NCBI GenBank assembly: GCA_040879025.1
Contig: JBBDLF010000028.1
Coordinates: forward strand, 1 to 64,000
Reading direction: 5' to 3'
Source of the DNA: JBBDLF01 sp040879025
Lineage (GTDB): Bacteria; Pseudomonadota; Gammaproteobacteria; Pseudomonadales; Pseudohongiellaceae
DNA: 64,000 nt
In this document: positions 32,517 to 41,727 of the stretch, one piece after another
Layout: each line of letters begins with the position of its first letter
How positions within the stretch are numbered: position 1 is the first letter of the stretch
Made by a program: the position numbers and the translations under genes
The notes under the pieces: model-generated
Told to the model about the DNA's origin: nothing
Databases searched by the model: none
The model's input: the letters and a program-made list of their open reading frames with translations, nothing else

Positions 32517-35501
32517 TTATAAACGAATCACCTCTACCCCTTCCAGTCCCGCTTTATCCAGTGATTCCTGGCTGCCAACCACCCCGATACTGGCGGAATC
32601 AGGTGGCAACCACGCCTCGGAAACACGTCTTAAATCCTCCAGGGAGACGTCCAGCACACGCTGACGGAACTCCATGCGTTGCTCCAGGGTGCGGTTGAAC
32701 AGCCGATTATAGAACGCTTGTTTGGCTTCGCCCGCAGGGGATGATGGCTTGTCCATCGATGCAATCACCCCGAGTACGGCTTCTTCCAAGTGCCTGGATT
32801 GATGTGTGCCGGTGACCACCCAGTCAATGGCGCGATCGAAGTCGGACAAGGTGTCGGTAAGCCTGGGATCACGGTAGGAAAAGAAGCGAAACGATGCCGA
32901 ATTGGCATCCTGGTCCGCGCCGGCACCGTAAGCGCCCCCTTGTTCACGGATCGCGCGATGCAGAAAACCATTGCGCATAAAACCGGCAAGAACCGTTAAC
33001 GCGGCATTATCGGGATGACTGAATGGAACGGTCGGGAAAGCCTTGGCACAGAAATTGACCGCAGTTGTGGTAGCCCATGCCTGACGCACCGTCTCTCTGA
33101 CGGGTTGAACTGTTATACCGGTGAACCGATTCAGCTTTGCCTCGTTTTGCCAATAGCGTTCCAGATGTCGCCGCAGCGTTTCCTCGTGTTCGTCTTCGGC
33201 AATCAGTAAAAACTGCCGGGGCGCGTTCAACAAGGCTTGATGGATGCGGCGAAACAGTTCGAGCAGGCGCTCCACCGTGACCGTTTCCCCCAGTCCCTTC
33301 CGTAACTGCTTCAGGTCCTGGATGCCCACCAGACCGGAAAACTGATGGTTCAACTGCGCCGCCGGGCTCATGCGGCTGGAGGCAAGCGCAACGGCAAGGG
33401 TATGTCCCGCCCCGGTAATGCTGCTTTCTCTTTTCGCCGCGGCCTGTTCGATCAGATCCTTCACGCGATTCGACTCGTCGAACCGGCAATCACGTAAAGT
33501 GCGTGCCAGTAAATCGGTCATGTCATTGTGATTGCGCACCAGCGACTTGGAGGAGAGCACTACAATCCCGGTTGCCTTTTGTACATCATCGACATGACTG
33601 CGCATGGAGGCATAACAATTCACTCCACCGCTGACACGCGACTGCCATGTTTGTACCTGGGTATAGCTTTTATCGCCCACACCCAGTTCCGTGAGAGAAT
33701 TGGTGAAGTGGGGAAGCACCGCCAGTAATTCCGGCTCAAGCTCGGGCAGGTCGATTATCACCTGCTGGTAGCTGATGCCGTTGGTGCCCTGACCATAGAA
33801 GCTTAGTTTGGCATTGGCCGCCGCATCCGACAGGATATCGCCGACGCCTTCAGGTTCGGTGATGGTGGGTGGTATATCTTCCAGGCCTACCTTGGGCAGC
33901 ACCCCGGGATCATCTTCCTGTAACTGGCGCGCCGCCAGCGCCTTGCTCTGGGTGATAATGTGCTTGATTTCAGAGTTGTCCAGGCCCGCCTTGATGAATT
34001 GAAGCCGCGTACTTTCCGCGTCCGCTTGCCGGTCGTCCAGGCCGGGATCCGGCCGTAGGGTGAGTGTGAGGCGGTGGGTATTGTTGAGCAACAGTTTCCG
34101 TATAAGGTTTGGTATAAACGTCAGGTCTTTTATCGCCTCGCGCAATTCCGCCACCACCGGGTCGATATCCAGCACCTTGATGGGATCTCCGCGATGCACG
34201 GCGGTGGACAGGCCCGCCAGAATCAGCTGCAGGCCATAGGGATAGCTGTCACCGGTGATTTCCCGCTGCTGCAATTCCAGTTGATGCAGTGCCGCCTCAA
34301 CCTGTTCCTGTGGCACGCCTTCCTTTTCGATAGTCTCCAGAGTTTCCGTCACCAGTTTTTCCACCGCCAACGTGGCGTTTTCAGCGCAACCTTCAAGGCC
34401 GCAGAGAAAACTCATTTCCCGGTTGTTGTCTTCCAGCCCGCAGAGCGGAGAGGGCGCATGTCCCAGGTCTGAGGTTTCCAGGGCCTGCAACAACGGACTG
34501 GCGCTGTTGTCCAGCAGCACAGCGGTGAGCAGGTGTGCCTGGAACAGGTCGTGTAAGGAAGTGCTCTTGCCGAGAAGCCAGCCGGTGACGACATGCGTTC
34601 TGTCGTCTGTGTCATTTTCTCCGGGGTAATAGTCCTCCACCCTTATAGGTGACAGGTATCTTTTTTCATCTTCGACTGCGATATGAACGTCCAGTTTGTC
34701 AAATCGACCCAGCGCCAGCTTCTCAATTTGTTTATGATGTTCAATAGCCGGTATGTCACCGAAGGTCATGAATACCGCGTTGCTGGGGTGATAATGACTG
34801 TTATAGAAGTTTTTGAGATCTTCGTGACTCAGGTCGGGTATGCGCTGGGGATCACCGCCGCTGTTGTAGTGATAGGTGGTCGTGGGAAACAGATAAGTGC
34901 TGAAGGTTTGCCACAACACGCTGGTTGTGGAACTCATGGCACCTTTCATTTCATTGAAAACCACTCCCTTGAACTGTAACTCACTGTCCGGATTCTCCGG
35001 TTCGGTGAACTCCAGGCGGTGACCCTCCTGGGCAAAATCAAGCTCGTGAAGCCGGGCAAAAAATACCGCATCGAGATAGACCCCTAGCAAATTATTGAAA
35101 TCCTTACGGTTTTTGCTTGCGAAGGGATAGGCTGTCCAGTCGCTGCTGGTAAACGCATTCATGAACGTGTTCAGCGATCGTCTGATCATCATGAAGAACG
35201 GATCGCGCACCGGAAACCTTTCGCTGCCGCACAAGGCCGTGTGTTCCAGAATGTGAGCGACCCCGGTGGAATCCATGGGAACGGTGCGAAGGGCGACGAG
35301 AAATACATTTTCCGTGTTGTCGCTGGCCAGGTGAAAGTGGCGCGCGCCGGTTTTCACGTGTTCGTATTCTTCGACGACGATGTTCAGGGAGGAAATCTGA
35401 TGGCTGCGTAACCGGTGGAAGGCGGGGTGCACGCGCTGTCGTTTGGGTTCAGTTTGTGTGGCTTCGCGAGTGGTTTTGCCTGATGAAGCTGTGCTGCTCA
35501 T
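32517..35501 (-). CDS. M16C metallopeptidase (PreP/presequence protease-like)
   Basis: This 994-residue pitrilysin-superfamily protease degrades peptides in a closed clamshell chamber. The inverted zinc motif HILEH is at residues 83-87 (GVAHILEHTALCGSERFPVRDPF); VFNEMKGAM carries the distal region. The two M16 halves plus an M16C-associated middle domain fit the expected length of about 970-1000. I start at ATG 35501 rather than the far upstream frame, whose extra 83 residues are basic and low-complexity and overlap the region before the GTPase end. It has no signal peptide, so it is probably cytoplasmic. It follows the YlqF-like gene by 76 bases. Confidence 0.85.
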   Translation of the reverse strand: MSSTASSGKTTREATQTEPKRQRVHPAFHRLRSHQISSLNIVVEEYEHVKTGARHFHLASDNTENVFLVALRTVPMDSTGVAHILEHTALCGSERFPVRDPFFMMIRRSLNTFMNAFTSSDWTAYPFASKNRKDFNNLLGVYLDAVFFARLHELDFAQEGHRLEFTEPENPDSELQFKGVVFNEMKGAMSSTTSVLWQTFSTYLFPTTTYHYNSGGDPQRIPDLSHEDLKNFYNSHYHPSNAVFMTFGDIPAIEHHKQIEKLALGRFDKLDVHIAVEDEKRYLSPIRVEDYYPGENDTDDRTHVVTGWLLGKSTSLHDLFQAHLLTAVLLDNSASPLLQALETSDLGHAPSPLCGLEDNNREMSFLCGLEGCAENATLAVEKLVTETLETIEKEGVPQEQVEAALHQLELQQREITGDSYPYGLQLILAGLSTAVHRGDPIKVLDIDPVVAELREAIKDLTFIPNLIRKLLLNNTHRLTLTLRPDPGLDDRQADAESTRLQFIKAGLDNSEIKHIITQSKALAARQLQEDDPGVLPKVGLEDIPPTITEPEGVGDILSDAAANAKLSFYGQGTNGISYQQVIIDLPELEPELLAVLPHFTNSLTELGVGDKSYTQVQTWQSRVSGGVNCYASMRSHVDDVQKATGIVVLSSKSLVRNHNDMTDLLARTLRDCRFDESNRVKDLIEQAAAKRESSITGAGHTLAVALASSRMSPAAQLNHQFSGLVGIQDLKQLRKGLGETVTVERLLELFRRIHQALLNAPRQFLLIAEDEHEETLRRHLERYWQNEAKLNRFTGITVQPVRETVRQAWATTTAVNFCAKAFPTVPFSHPDNAALTVLAGFMRNGFLHRAIREQGGAYGAGADQDANSASFRFFSYRDPRLTDTLSDFDRAIDWVVTGTHQSRHLEEAVLGVIASMDKPSSPAGEAKQAFYNRLFNRTLEQRMEFRQRVLDVSLEDLRRVSEAWLPPDSASIGVVGSQESLDKAGLEGVEVIRL

Positions 35502-35577
35502 AAAATTCTTGGCCTTGGGTTTGTGTGCCGAATTCGGCCGGGATACGATTTCCGGCGCGGTTGTACTGCTGCGGTTT

Positions 35578-36570
35578 CTATTGCTGCTGCTGTTCCTGTT
35601 GGTGGTCCTGCAAATTCCGGCCCTGATCCGGAGGCTGTTTTTCCGGAGGCGGTTTCTCTGAAGAGCGCCGATCCGGAGCCGGTTGGCCGGGTGATTGCTC
35701 CGGCGGTCGCTCCAGGCTGATTGGTCCAAGTTTTCCCGAACGAAAGTCATTCAATAGCACGTCTGAAACCTTATGCCAATCAACGCCCCGGTTTTTGCCT
35801 ACACAGCCGCGGTTTCTGGCGATGGCGTCGAGCGTCGCTTCGGCATCCACTGGGCGAGTCTGCAGATTGTAACGCGACTGCAGCGCGGGATAGAAATCGG
35901 CCAGCAGCACCTCGGCTGCGAACCAGGCTATGTCCTCCGATTGCACTGCCGTGTTGCGGATGGTTCCGGTGAGTGCGAGACGGTAAGCCGCGGTTTGATC
36001 TTCCAGTTTAGGCCACAACAGCCCCGGCGTGTCCAGTATGACCCAGTTTTGATCCAGTTTGACTCGTTGCTGGCCTTTCGTGACCGCCGGCTCATTGCCG
36101 GTTTTGGCTACCTTGCGGTCCAGTATCTGGTTGAGGAGCGTGGATTTGCCGACATTGGGTATACCCACGATAAGGATTTGGCGCGGCTTTGCCGCTTGGT
36201 TCGGGTTTGTCACCGGTGGCGGCAGCAGTTTGCGGCAATGCGACAGGAGATTCTCTTTGGTAAGAGGTATCGTATTATTGTGGGTAAGGCAGCGGCTGCC
36301 GGGTTCAGCACTGAACCACCGCAACCAGGCTTCCGTAATTGCGGGTTCCGCCAGATCGGCCTTGTTGAGAATGCGTATCACAGGCTTGTCGCCGCGCAGT
36401 TGCGCCAGCAGCGGATTGGAACTGGCGGCCGGAATGCGCGCGTCAAGCACCTCGACGATGACATCAGTGTCTTTCATCACGCGGGCCAGTTCTTTTCTGG
36501 CCTTGTTCATGTGACCTGGATACCAGGATATGGGCATGGGAGACTTGTAAATTGCTTGAGAGATGCTCAT
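35578..36570 (-). CDS. Ribosome biogenesis GTPase, YlqF/RbgA-like (circularly permuted)
   Basis: This is a 330-residue GTPase with permuted motif order: G4 NKADL (near residue 75), then G1 GIPNVGKST (near 145) and G3 DTPGLLW (near 190). The N-terminal block SWYPGHMNKARKEL is the YlqF hallmark. In Bacillus the family assists 50S assembly. I chose ATG 36570; ATG 36537, immediately before ISWYPGHM, is an equally plausible start. The C-terminal 45 residues are Pro/Gln-rich and end in EQQQQ, an extension not usual in the family. Confidence 0.85.
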   Translation of the reverse strand: MSISQAIYKSPMPISWYPGHMNKARKELARVMKDTDVIVEVLDARIPAASSNPLLAQLRGDKPVIRILNKADLAEPAITEAWLRWFSAEPGSRCLTHNNTIPLTKENLLSHCRKLLPPPVTNPNQAAKPRQILIVGIPNVGKSTLLNQILDRKVAKTGNEPAVTKGQQRVKLDQNWVILDTPGLLWPKLEDQTAAYRLALTGTIRNTAVQSEDIAWFAAEVLLADFYPALQSRYNLQTRPVDAEATLDAIARNRGCVGKNRGVDWHKVSDVLLNDFRSGKLGPISLERPPEQSPGQPAPDRRSSEKPPPEKQPPDQGRNLQDHQQEQQQQ

Positions 36571-36673
36571 ATTACCCGCAGTTGCGGAAAGCACAAGTTG
36601 TGTGTGCGATAATCGGGTTTTTCAGACGATCACTCGCGGCAATCGGCCGCCTGGTCTATAAACAGTAGTGGAT

Positions 36674-36988
36674 ATGAGTATACAAACCGAAATTGAATTG
36701 AAGTTGCAGGAGCGGTTCAATCCGCAACATCTGGTGGTGGAAAACGAGAGCCATCGGCACAGCGGCCCGGCTACGGACTCCCATTTCAAATTAACCGTTG
36801 TGGCGGCGGGTTTTGATGGGCAAGGTCTGGTTAAGCGTCACCAGCAGGTTTACCAACTTCTCGGCGATGAACTTGCCGGGGGAGTGCATGCGCTGGCATT
36901 GCATCTTTATTCGCCGCAGGAATGGACGGCAAAGAATGAGACCGCACCCCTGTCTCCGGATTGCCGCGGTGGAAGCAAGTCTGGCTGA
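36674..36988 (+). CDS. bolA: BolA family protein
   Basis: This 104-residue KH-like fold protein of the BolA/IbaG group pairs with monothiol glutaredoxins in iron-sulfur and stress regulation. The region HFKLTVVAAGFDGQGLVKRHQQVYQLL holds the conserved V-K-R-H-x-x-V-Y, and HSGPATDSHFKL has the His residues that bind the cluster with Grx. ATG 36674 is preferred to GTG 36668 two codons earlier. The gene is divergent from the YlqF-like gene. Confidence 0.85.
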   Translation: MSIQTEIELKLQERFNPQHLVVENESHRHSGPATDSHFKLTVVAAGFDGQGLVKRHQQVYQLLGDELAGGVHALALHLYSPQEWTAKNETAPLSPDCRGGSKSG

Positions 36989-37295
36989 GATTATAAAAGA
37001 CCATTCGTTCATTAAGAGATTGCCGGCCAGATTGATTCAGCGGTTGATAATCTACCCGAAACGTGAGTGGGTTGAGGTTTGTCACTGTACGATGGATTAC
37101 CTTGCCCATCGCCTATTGAGTGATGTATTTTAGGGCCGATACAATGGCATAACAGCCTGATTTTACCGGGCGGCTTTGACGGGACGTATATTAGCCTTAT
37201 TTATCAACAGGATGTGGCTCAACACTGAAACCGTCGCCCGGGCTGGCCATGATAAGGGGCTCCCTGATCCGTAATCAGGTTTCAACCTTTACAGG
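36989..37295. other. Intergenic region before bax
   Basis: There are 307 bases. A small hairpin CCTGAT (37263-37268)/ATCAGG (37274-37279) lies 17 bases before the bax start and could act in its leader. An open frame that continues past bolA in another phase shows no recognised family. Nothing else is evident. Confidence 0.3.
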
Positions 37296-38129
37296 ATGAT
37301 TTCGACCTTCCCCATGCTGAATATTCCCGATTATGCACGTAAACCGGAAGTGGCCGTGGCTCTGATCACCATGCTGGTCGCCGTGGTGGGCATGGGAACC
37401 CTGCTGGGTATGCACCGGGTGCCAATGCTGTCGACCGACGCAGCCACTGGCGAGGTTTATGAAGTTGCACTGCCGGATTTTGCATCCATCAATGACGTGG
37501 ACGAGAAGAAGACGCAGTTCTTTGACTTTTTTGAGGAATACATTGAACGGGAAAATCAGCGGCTCCTTGAGCGACGCGAGCAATTGCTGGTTTACAACGA
37601 AATTCTCGACAGTAGCTGGCGCCTTACGTTCAGTGAGCGACGCGCGCTGATCAAACTGGCTGAAGAGTTCGGCATCGAGACCGCGGAAGTTAGCGGCCGG
37701 GAATTGATGGACAAGTTGTTATTGCGGGTTGATACCATCCCTGTCTCGCTGGCTTTGGCTCAGGCCGCGAATGAATCCGCATGGGGGACGTCGCGTTTTG
37801 CCCAGGAAGGCAACAACTACTTTGGCCAATGGTGTTACTCGCAGGGCTGTGGCATCGTGCCGGAGCGCCGTCGCAGTGATGCCACGCATGAGGTGCAGAA
37901 GTTTATTTCCATCGAACAAGCGGTTCAGGCTTATTTTTATAACATCAACAGCCATGAAAGATATAGCCATTTCCGTCAGATGCGGGCACAGATGCGTCAG
38001 CGCGGACGCATTGATCCGGTAGCGCTTGCGTCCGGGCTTGGGGCGTATTCAGAACGCGGCGACAACTATATTGACGAGTTGCAGACCATTATTCGGCAAA
38101 ATCAGCTGCAAAGTCGCGACGCGGGATGA
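37296..38129 (+). CDS. bax: Bax-like glucosaminidase-family protein
   Basis: This 277-residue protein has one N-terminal membrane segment (VAVALITMLVAVVGMGTLLG) and a C-terminal glucosaminidase domain of the Bax/FlgJ type. AQAANESAWGTSRFAQEGNN near residue 150 holds the catalytic Glu, and YFGQWCYSQGCG follows, typical of Bax. It probably cleaves peptidoglycan glycan strands in the periplasm. The start could also be the ATG six codons further in. It is convergent with the polysaccharide deacetylase gene. Confidence 0.85.
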   Translation: MISTFPMLNIPDYARKPEVAVALITMLVAVVGMGTLLGMHRVPMLSTDAATGEVYEVALPDFASINDVDEKKTQFFDFFEEYIERENQRLLERREQLLVYNEILDSSWRLTFSERRALIKLAEEFGIETAEVSGRELMDKLLLRVDTIPVSLALAQAANESAWGTSRFAQEGNNYFGQWCYSQGCGIVPERRRSDATHEVQKFISIEQAVQAYFYNINSHERYSHFRQMRAQMRQRGRIDPVALASGLGAYSERGDNYIDELQTIIRQNQLQSRDAG

Positions 38130-38183
38130 CAGGCCGGTTGGCTGTGCGAGGCTTTATCGCGTTTTGTGTTCTCTTGCCATTTT

Positions 38184-39224
38184 TCATTCTCCGGTTCCGG
38201 GATTGATCCATTGTACCGAATACCAGTAGTAGCGGTTGGCATCGCGTGCGCGCGCTGTGCAGATGTAGCGCCAGCGGCGGCCGTTGTATGTTTGGTCGGG
38301 ATTAAGTTCCACCAGGCCGGTTTCTCTGTTCAGCCAATTCATCGGGATGTTTTGACTGTTGGCATAGCAACCTAGTTGCGACTGATTGTAATTGCCGGGT
38401 TCAAACTGGAGCCGCACGGAGGGACTGTTGCTGGTGGTGACCGGGGATTCGGGTTGCAGCAGCGAAACATGAAAGGCCAAAGAGTCAAACTTGGTGCGGG
38501 CGGATTCCAGATCGGCGTAGCTGCCGCCGAGCGGGTAGCGGGGCAGTGCCAGGTAATCCGAATGGAAGCCCACGGCGCCTGAGTTCTGCGCGATGCCTAC
38601 AAAATCTTCTTCCTGCACCATGCCCTTGATTGCGGTGTCGAATTCTCCATAAGGATAGGCCAGGTAGCGGTGTGACTGGCCGGTTTCCGTTCGGATGCGT
38701 TGTTCTGCCTCGAGTAACTCGGCTCGCTGGCGCGCCAGCCATTGGGCCTCTGATTCACCCGCAGTTCGCGCCAGCATGTATTCGTGTGTGACCATGTGGT
38801 TGGCGATAACCACGCCGGCATCGGACATTTCGCGGATATGATCCCATGTCATGAACCCGTTTTGTTCGCCATCGATAGGCTGGGTGCTGACGAAAAGCGC
38901 GAAGGGAAAATCAAAGGACTGCAGGATGGGAAACGCCGTGTCGTAGATGGAGAGATAGCCGTCGTCGAAAGTGATAGCCACGGCCTTGTCGGGCAACTGC
39001 TGGTGGTTGCGCAGGCTGGTGATCATGGTGTCCAGGCCGATGACAGTGAAGTCGTTGTCGCGCAAATATTCCAGATGGCGGCGAAAATCCGCCGGTGTAG
39101 TGGAAGTAGAAGCAGGCGTGTCCTCCGAGATGTGGTGATACTGCAGAATCACCCCATGCTCCGCCCCCCAAGCCGTACCGGCGCTCACCAACCCCGCAAC
39201 AACCAAGATCCAAGCAATTCGCAT
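38184..39224 (-). CDS. Secreted polysaccharide deacetylase-family protein
   Basis: This 346-residue protein has a signal peptide ending near AWGA (residue 20). The NodB/CE4 fold starts with VILQYHHIS; the first motif AITFDDGY at residues 83-90 gives the catalytic and metal Asp, and NHMVTH gives the zinc ligands His143 and His147. YLAYPYGEFD near 200 is motif 3. The last 80 residues form a separate beta-rich region with two cysteines. It likely deacetylates an amino-sugar polymer in the periplasm. It is divergent from fadB across repeat cluster G. Confidence 0.85.
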   Translation of the reverse strand: MRIAWILVVAGLVSAGTAWGAEHGVILQYHHISEDTPASTSTTPADFRRHLEYLRDNDFTVIGLDTMITSLRNHQQLPDKAVAITFDDGYLSIYDTAFPILQSFDFPFALFVSTQPIDGEQNGFMTWDHIREMSDAGVVIANHMVTHEYMLARTAGESEAQWLARQRAELLEAEQRIRTETGQSHRYLAYPYGEFDTAIKGMVQEEDFVGIAQNSGAVGFHSDYLALPRYPLGGSYADLESARTKFDSLAFHVSLLQPESPVTTSNSPSVRLQFEPGNYNQSQLGCYANSQNIPMNWLNRETGLVELNPDQTYNGRRWRYICTARARDANRYYWYSVQWINPGTGE

Positions 39225-39539
39225 ATCACCTCCAAAACCAGGACACCCACAAACTCAAATTCTGGACACCCACAAACTCAAACCCTGAGCCTTTCGTCCC
39301 AAATTTCATGGATGTCCACAATTTAGGCCCTTGAGATTCCAGGAAACTATGTGGGTGTCCCAGGTTTATTGTCCAAGGAAACTATGTGGATGTCCCAGGT
39401 TTATTGTCCCTAAATTTCATGGGTGTCCAGGATTTGAATGAATATGTGGGTGTCCAGGGTTGGATGGGTATTGTATGGGTGTCCGGGGATTATGGCTACG
39501 TTATAATGCGGGTTGAAACTGGCGGGTCGGGAGTGCGAT
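39225..39539. repeat. GTGGGTGTCC repeat cluster G, eight copies between a deacetylase gene and fadB
   Basis: Reverse cores lie at 39241 and 39264; forward cores at 39308 (ATGGATGTCC), 39351, 39386 (GTGGATGTCC), 39419, 39446 and 39475. A 34-base unit is directly duplicated at 39341-39374 and 39376-39409 with one mismatch. The cluster occupies nearly the whole divergent promoter region. A TATAAT at 39502-39507 lies to its right, 33 bases before the fadB ATG. Confidence 0.9.
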
Positions 39540-41723
39540 ATGGTGTTTGAGGGGAAGGCGATCAGGGTTGAGCGACTGGAATCGGGGGTTGCACGACTGA
39601 TTTTTGACCGGGGGGACGCTTCAGTCAACAAGTTTGACCGTCTTACGCTGGAGGAGTTGACGGCGGCGGTGTCTGCGCTGGAGAAGGTTGATATCACCGG
39701 GTTGGTGATCTGCAGCGGGAAGGATTCCTTCATTGTCGGTGCCGATATCACAGAATTCAGCGCCATTTTCGCTTCACCCGCCGATCAGATTGTTGCCTGG
39801 CTTGCCGAGGCGAACGCGTTGTTTAATCGTATTGAAGACCTGCCGGCGCCCACGGTGTGCGCTATTCAAGGCAACTGCCTCGGGGGCGGTTTCGAACTGG
39901 CGCTGACGGCCGACTACCGTATTGCCACCGAAACCGCTCGCGTCGGCTTTCCCGAGGTGAAACTCGGCATTATTCCGGGTTTTGGCGGAACGGTGCGCAT
40001 GCCCAGGCTGGTCGGCGCGGATAACGCCAACCAGTGGATCAGCAGCGCCGCCTCCTACGCGTCCGAGGTCGCTTTCAAGGAAGGCGCCCTTGACGCTCTG
40101 GTGGCGCCGGAGCAGCTTCTGGATGCCGCCGAAGACCTGATTGCCCAGTGCCGCGACGGCAAACTCGACTACCAGGCCCGCCGCAAGCGGAAAACCTCAC
40201 CCTTGTTATTGGGCCCGGTGGAAGTCAACGTGGCGTTCCAGACCGCCAAAGCCCTGGTGACCGCCAAGGCCGGACCGCATTATCCAGCCCCGATCGCCGC
40301 CGTCTCCACGATGGAAAAAGCCGCCTCGATGGATCGCGCCGGCGCCCTGGCCGTGGAACACGAAGCATTCGCCAAACTGGCCAAAACCGATGTCGCGGCC
40401 AACCTGATCCAATTGTTCCTGAACGAGCAGTACCTGAAAGGCAAGTCCAAAAAAATCATCGCCAATGCCCGACCGGTCAACTCCGCGGCCGTACTCGGCG
40501 CCGGCATCATGGGTGGCGGTATCTCCTATCAATCCGCGTTGAAGGGTGTGCCGGTGATCATGAAAGATATCGCCCAGGAAGGCCTCGATCTCGGCTTGAA
40601 GGAAGTCGGTAAACTACTCGGCAAGCAGGTGCAGCGGGGACGCCTGGGCAATGAGGACATGTTGCGCGTGATGAGCAGCATCCGTCCCAGCCTCAGCTAT
40701 TCCGATTTCGATCAAGTGGATGTGGTGGTTGAAGCCGTGGTGGAAAACCCGGGCGTGAAGAAAAAAGTATTGCAGGAAACCGAGCAGGTGGTTAAAGACG
40801 ACGCCATCATCGCCACCAACACCTCCACCATTTCAGTCAGCCTGCTGGCCGGCGCGCTCAAACGCCCGCAAAATTTCTGTGGCATGCATTTTTTCAATCC
40901 GGTGCCGGTCATGCCGCTGGTGGAAGTCATAAAAGGAGACAAGAGCAGCAATGAGGCCATCGCCTCGGTGGTCGCCTACGCCGCTCGTATAGGCAAAACG
41001 CCCATTGTCGTGAACGACTGCCCCGGTTTTCTGGTCAACCGCATTCTGTTCCCGTATTTTGGCGCGTTCTCGCGCCTGATTCGTGACGGCGCCAACTTCC
41101 TTCAAGTGGATCGAGCGATGGAGCAGTTCGGCTGGCCCATGGGTCCGGCCTATTTGCTGGATGTGGTCGGCATTGATACCGCCGTCCATGCACAGGCTGT
41201 TATGGCCGAAGGCTTTCCCGACCGCATGCAAGTGGACTTTAAAAGCGCCATAGAGGCTATGTTTGAGAACAAACGGTTGGGCCAGAAAAGCGGCAGCGGA
41301 TTTTATCGCTACGAACAGGACGCCCGCGGCAAACCCAAAAAACTGGTGGACGAGGCAGCCGCCGCCATCATCGAGCCCCTGCAACAGGAACAGCGCGAAT
41401 TTGAGGACAGTGAGATTATTGAGCGCATGATGATCTGTATGTGCCTGGAAACAGTGCGCTGTCTGGAAGACAAAATTATCGACACCCCCGTCGAAGCTGA
41501 CATGGGATTGATACTGGGGCTCGGTTTCCCGCCGTTTCGAGGCGGCGCCCTGCGCTACATGGACACGATCGGCCTGAAACTGTTCTGTGGGCTGGCGGAT
41601 AAATACAGTGACCTGGGACCCCTTTATCATCCCACGGACAAGCTGCGGCAGATGGCCGCCGCCGACATGACATTCTATCCCAGGTCAACTGGCCAGGGAG
41701 CCCGGGCAGGGCGCAAGGAGTAG
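39540..41723 (+). CDS. fadB: Fatty-acid oxidation complex alpha subunit FadB
   Basis: This 727-residue bifunctional enzyme carries out the enoyl-CoA hydratase and 3-hydroxyacyl-CoA dehydrogenase steps of beta-oxidation. The N-terminal crotonase domain (DSFIVGADITEF, CLGGGFELAL, VGFPEVKLGIIPGFGGTVR) covers about residues 15-190. The NAD-binding domain begins with VLGAGIMGGGI near residue 320 and the dehydrogenase His is in GMHFFNPVPVMPLVE. ATG 39540 has GGGAG 6-10 bases upstream and matches the family N-terminus. fadA follows 4 bases after the stop, forming the usual fadBA operon. Confidence 0.95.
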   Translation: MVFEGKAIRVERLESGVARLIFDRGDASVNKFDRLTLEELTAAVSALEKVDITGLVICSGKDSFIVGADITEFSAIFASPADQIVAWLAEANALFNRIEDLPAPTVCAIQGNCLGGGFELALTADYRIATETARVGFPEVKLGIIPGFGGTVRMPRLVGADNANQWISSAASYASEVAFKEGALDALVAPEQLLDAAEDLIAQCRDGKLDYQARRKRKTSPLLLGPVEVNVAFQTAKALVTAKAGPHYPAPIAAVSTMEKAASMDRAGALAVEHEAFAKLAKTDVAANLIQLFLNEQYLKGKSKKIIANARPVNSAAVLGAGIMGGGISYQSALKGVPVIMKDIAQEGLDLGLKEVGKLLGKQVQRGRLGNEDMLRVMSSIRPSLSYSDFDQVDVVVEAVVENPGVKKKVLQETEQVVKDDAIIATNTSTISVSLLAGALKRPQNFCGMHFFNPVPVMPLVEVIKGDKSSNEAIASVVAYAARIGKTPIVVNDCPGFLVNRILFPYFGAFSRLIRDGANFLQVDRAMEQFGWPMGPAYLLDVVGIDTAVHAQAVMAEGFPDRMQVDFKSAIEAMFENKRLGQKSGSGFYRYEQDARGKPKKLVDEAAAAIIEPLQQEQREFEDSEIIERMMICMCLETVRCLEDKIIDTPVEADMGLILGLGFPPFRGGALRYMDTIGLKLFCGLADKYSDLGPLYHPTDKLRQMAAADMTFYPRSTGQGARAGRKE

Positions 41724-41727
41724 AGCT

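Noticed and set aside
35502..35750. 83-residue N-terminal extension of the M16C peptidase
   Set aside because: Basic, low-complexity, and it overlaps the 3' end of the YlqF-like gene; ATG 35501 gives the family length.
36989..37133. Open frame continuing beyond bolA (VEASLAEIIKDHSFIKR and on)
   Set aside because: It starts inside bolA in another phase, has no ribosome site or family resemblance. A frameshifted bolA tail is unlikely because BolA ends normally.
19743..39484. The repeats considered as CRISPR arrays
   Set aside because: Spacing is irregular, both orientations occur, the unit is very short, and no cas gene is present.
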